NCBI GenBank assembly: GCA_017745015.1
Contig: JAGIAF010000063.1
Span: forward strand, 3,153 to 8,313
Direction: 5' to 3'
From: Bdellovibrio sp.
Lineage (GTDB): Bacteria; Bdellovibrionota; Bdellovibrionia; Bdellovibrionales; Bdellovibrionaceae
Length of the DNA stretch: 5,161 bases
Position numbers and translations under genes: made by a program. Each line of letters begins with the position of its first letter. The stretch's first letter is position 1. Shown one piece after another: positions 4,916-5,161 of this stretch. The notes under the pieces were generated by a model. The model searched no databases. It saw only the letters and a list, made by a program, of their open reading frames with translations, and was not told the origin of the DNA.

Positions 4916-5161
4916 CTATTTCTCTTTCTTGGGCTCTGCCGGAATCTCGAAGTAGTCTGGCATTACGAACTCCACTGTGAATGGATACTTATAAGACTTA
5001 TAAGCACCAATCTTAGGGCGTCCCGCTTTGACGTAAGACTCATCCCAAAGAGCTGCCAACAAAACAGCGCCACGAGCAAGGTCGTTCAAAACAATCTTGT
5101 CCATTTTCTTGAAGGCGACAGAGGCTGGTTTTCTTTCCGCGGGAGTTTTAAGCTCCATACC
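4916..5161 (-). CDS. C-terminal part of an unidentified protein
   Basis: At least 80 codons are visible. An ATG lies at 5158-5156, but the frame is still open to the window edge (a Gly codon at 5161-5159) and no ribosome site can be seen, so the gene probably continues outside. The visible part has a basic segment (about 4-20), an amphipathic helix LNDLARGAVLLAALWDE (about 24-40), a basic GRPK stretch, an aromatic YKSYKYPF segment near 53-60 and a charged PAEPKKEK tail. The helix faintly recalls the last helix of S1/P1-type nucleases, but the resemblance is too weak for a call. I see no signal peptide or metal-binding motif in this part. Confidence 0.6.
   Translation of the reverse strand, partial: GMELKTPAERKPASVAFKKMDKIVLNDLARGAVLLAALWDESYVKAGRPKIGAYKSYKYPFTVEFVMPDYFEIPAEPKKEK

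Noticed and set aside
1..5161. Mobile element, CRISPR array or phage attachment site
   Set aside because: No transposase or integrase, no terminal inverted repeats with target duplications and no regularly spaced repeats were found; the TA modules alone do not show a mobile element.

Overview
The window looks like a moderate-GC Gram-negative chromosome, and I infer a predatory Bdellovibrio-type bacterium or a close relative. The inference rests on style rather than a marker gene: Sec-exported outer-membrane barrels, one of them with a very strongly biased codon set, sit beside BrnT toxin-antitoxin modules and compact hairpin terminators. No rRNA, tRNA, insertion sequence or CRISPR array is visible.

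Layout. Bases 1-57 may hold the last codons of an upstream gene. Bases 180-726 carry a toxin-antitoxin operon (brnT, then brnA, overlapping by 26 nt), closed by a strong hairpin shared with the converging minus-strand gene. Bases 780-1859 (minus) encode a beta-barrel porin of the OmpL-like type with a GTG start and a strong Shine-Dalgarno. A non-coding stretch of about 500 nt (1860-2361) separates it from a divergent, probably highly expressed outer-membrane protein (2362-3519, plus). That gene converges across a second bidirectional terminator on a small exported protein with a CxxC motif (3601-3966, minus). A 288-nt intergenic stretch with a possible 45-codon minus-strand ORF leads to a second, different BrnT module at 4255-4795 (plus), whose antitoxin is of CopG type rather than classical BrnA. 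The window ends with the C-terminal part of an unidentified minus-strand protein (4916-5161) and its terminator.

How the parts relate. Two non-identical BrnT modules bracket a block of three exported envelope proteins. In each module the toxin gene comes first, and the antitoxin start codon is embedded out of frame in the codons for the conserved Tyr-Glu-Glu near the toxin C-terminus, so the two proteins are probably translationally coupled. The envelope genes look like separate single-gene transcription units. The most distinctive regulatory-looking element is an 11-bp perfect inverted repeat (1916-1926 / 1949-1959) just upstream of the putative porin promoter, with a third copy of its core at 2040-2046.

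I see no clearly new multi-gene system. The items most worth a second look are the toxin/antitoxin overprinting, the inverted repeat, the unassigned small CxxC protein and the ambiguous stretch at 4005-4172.
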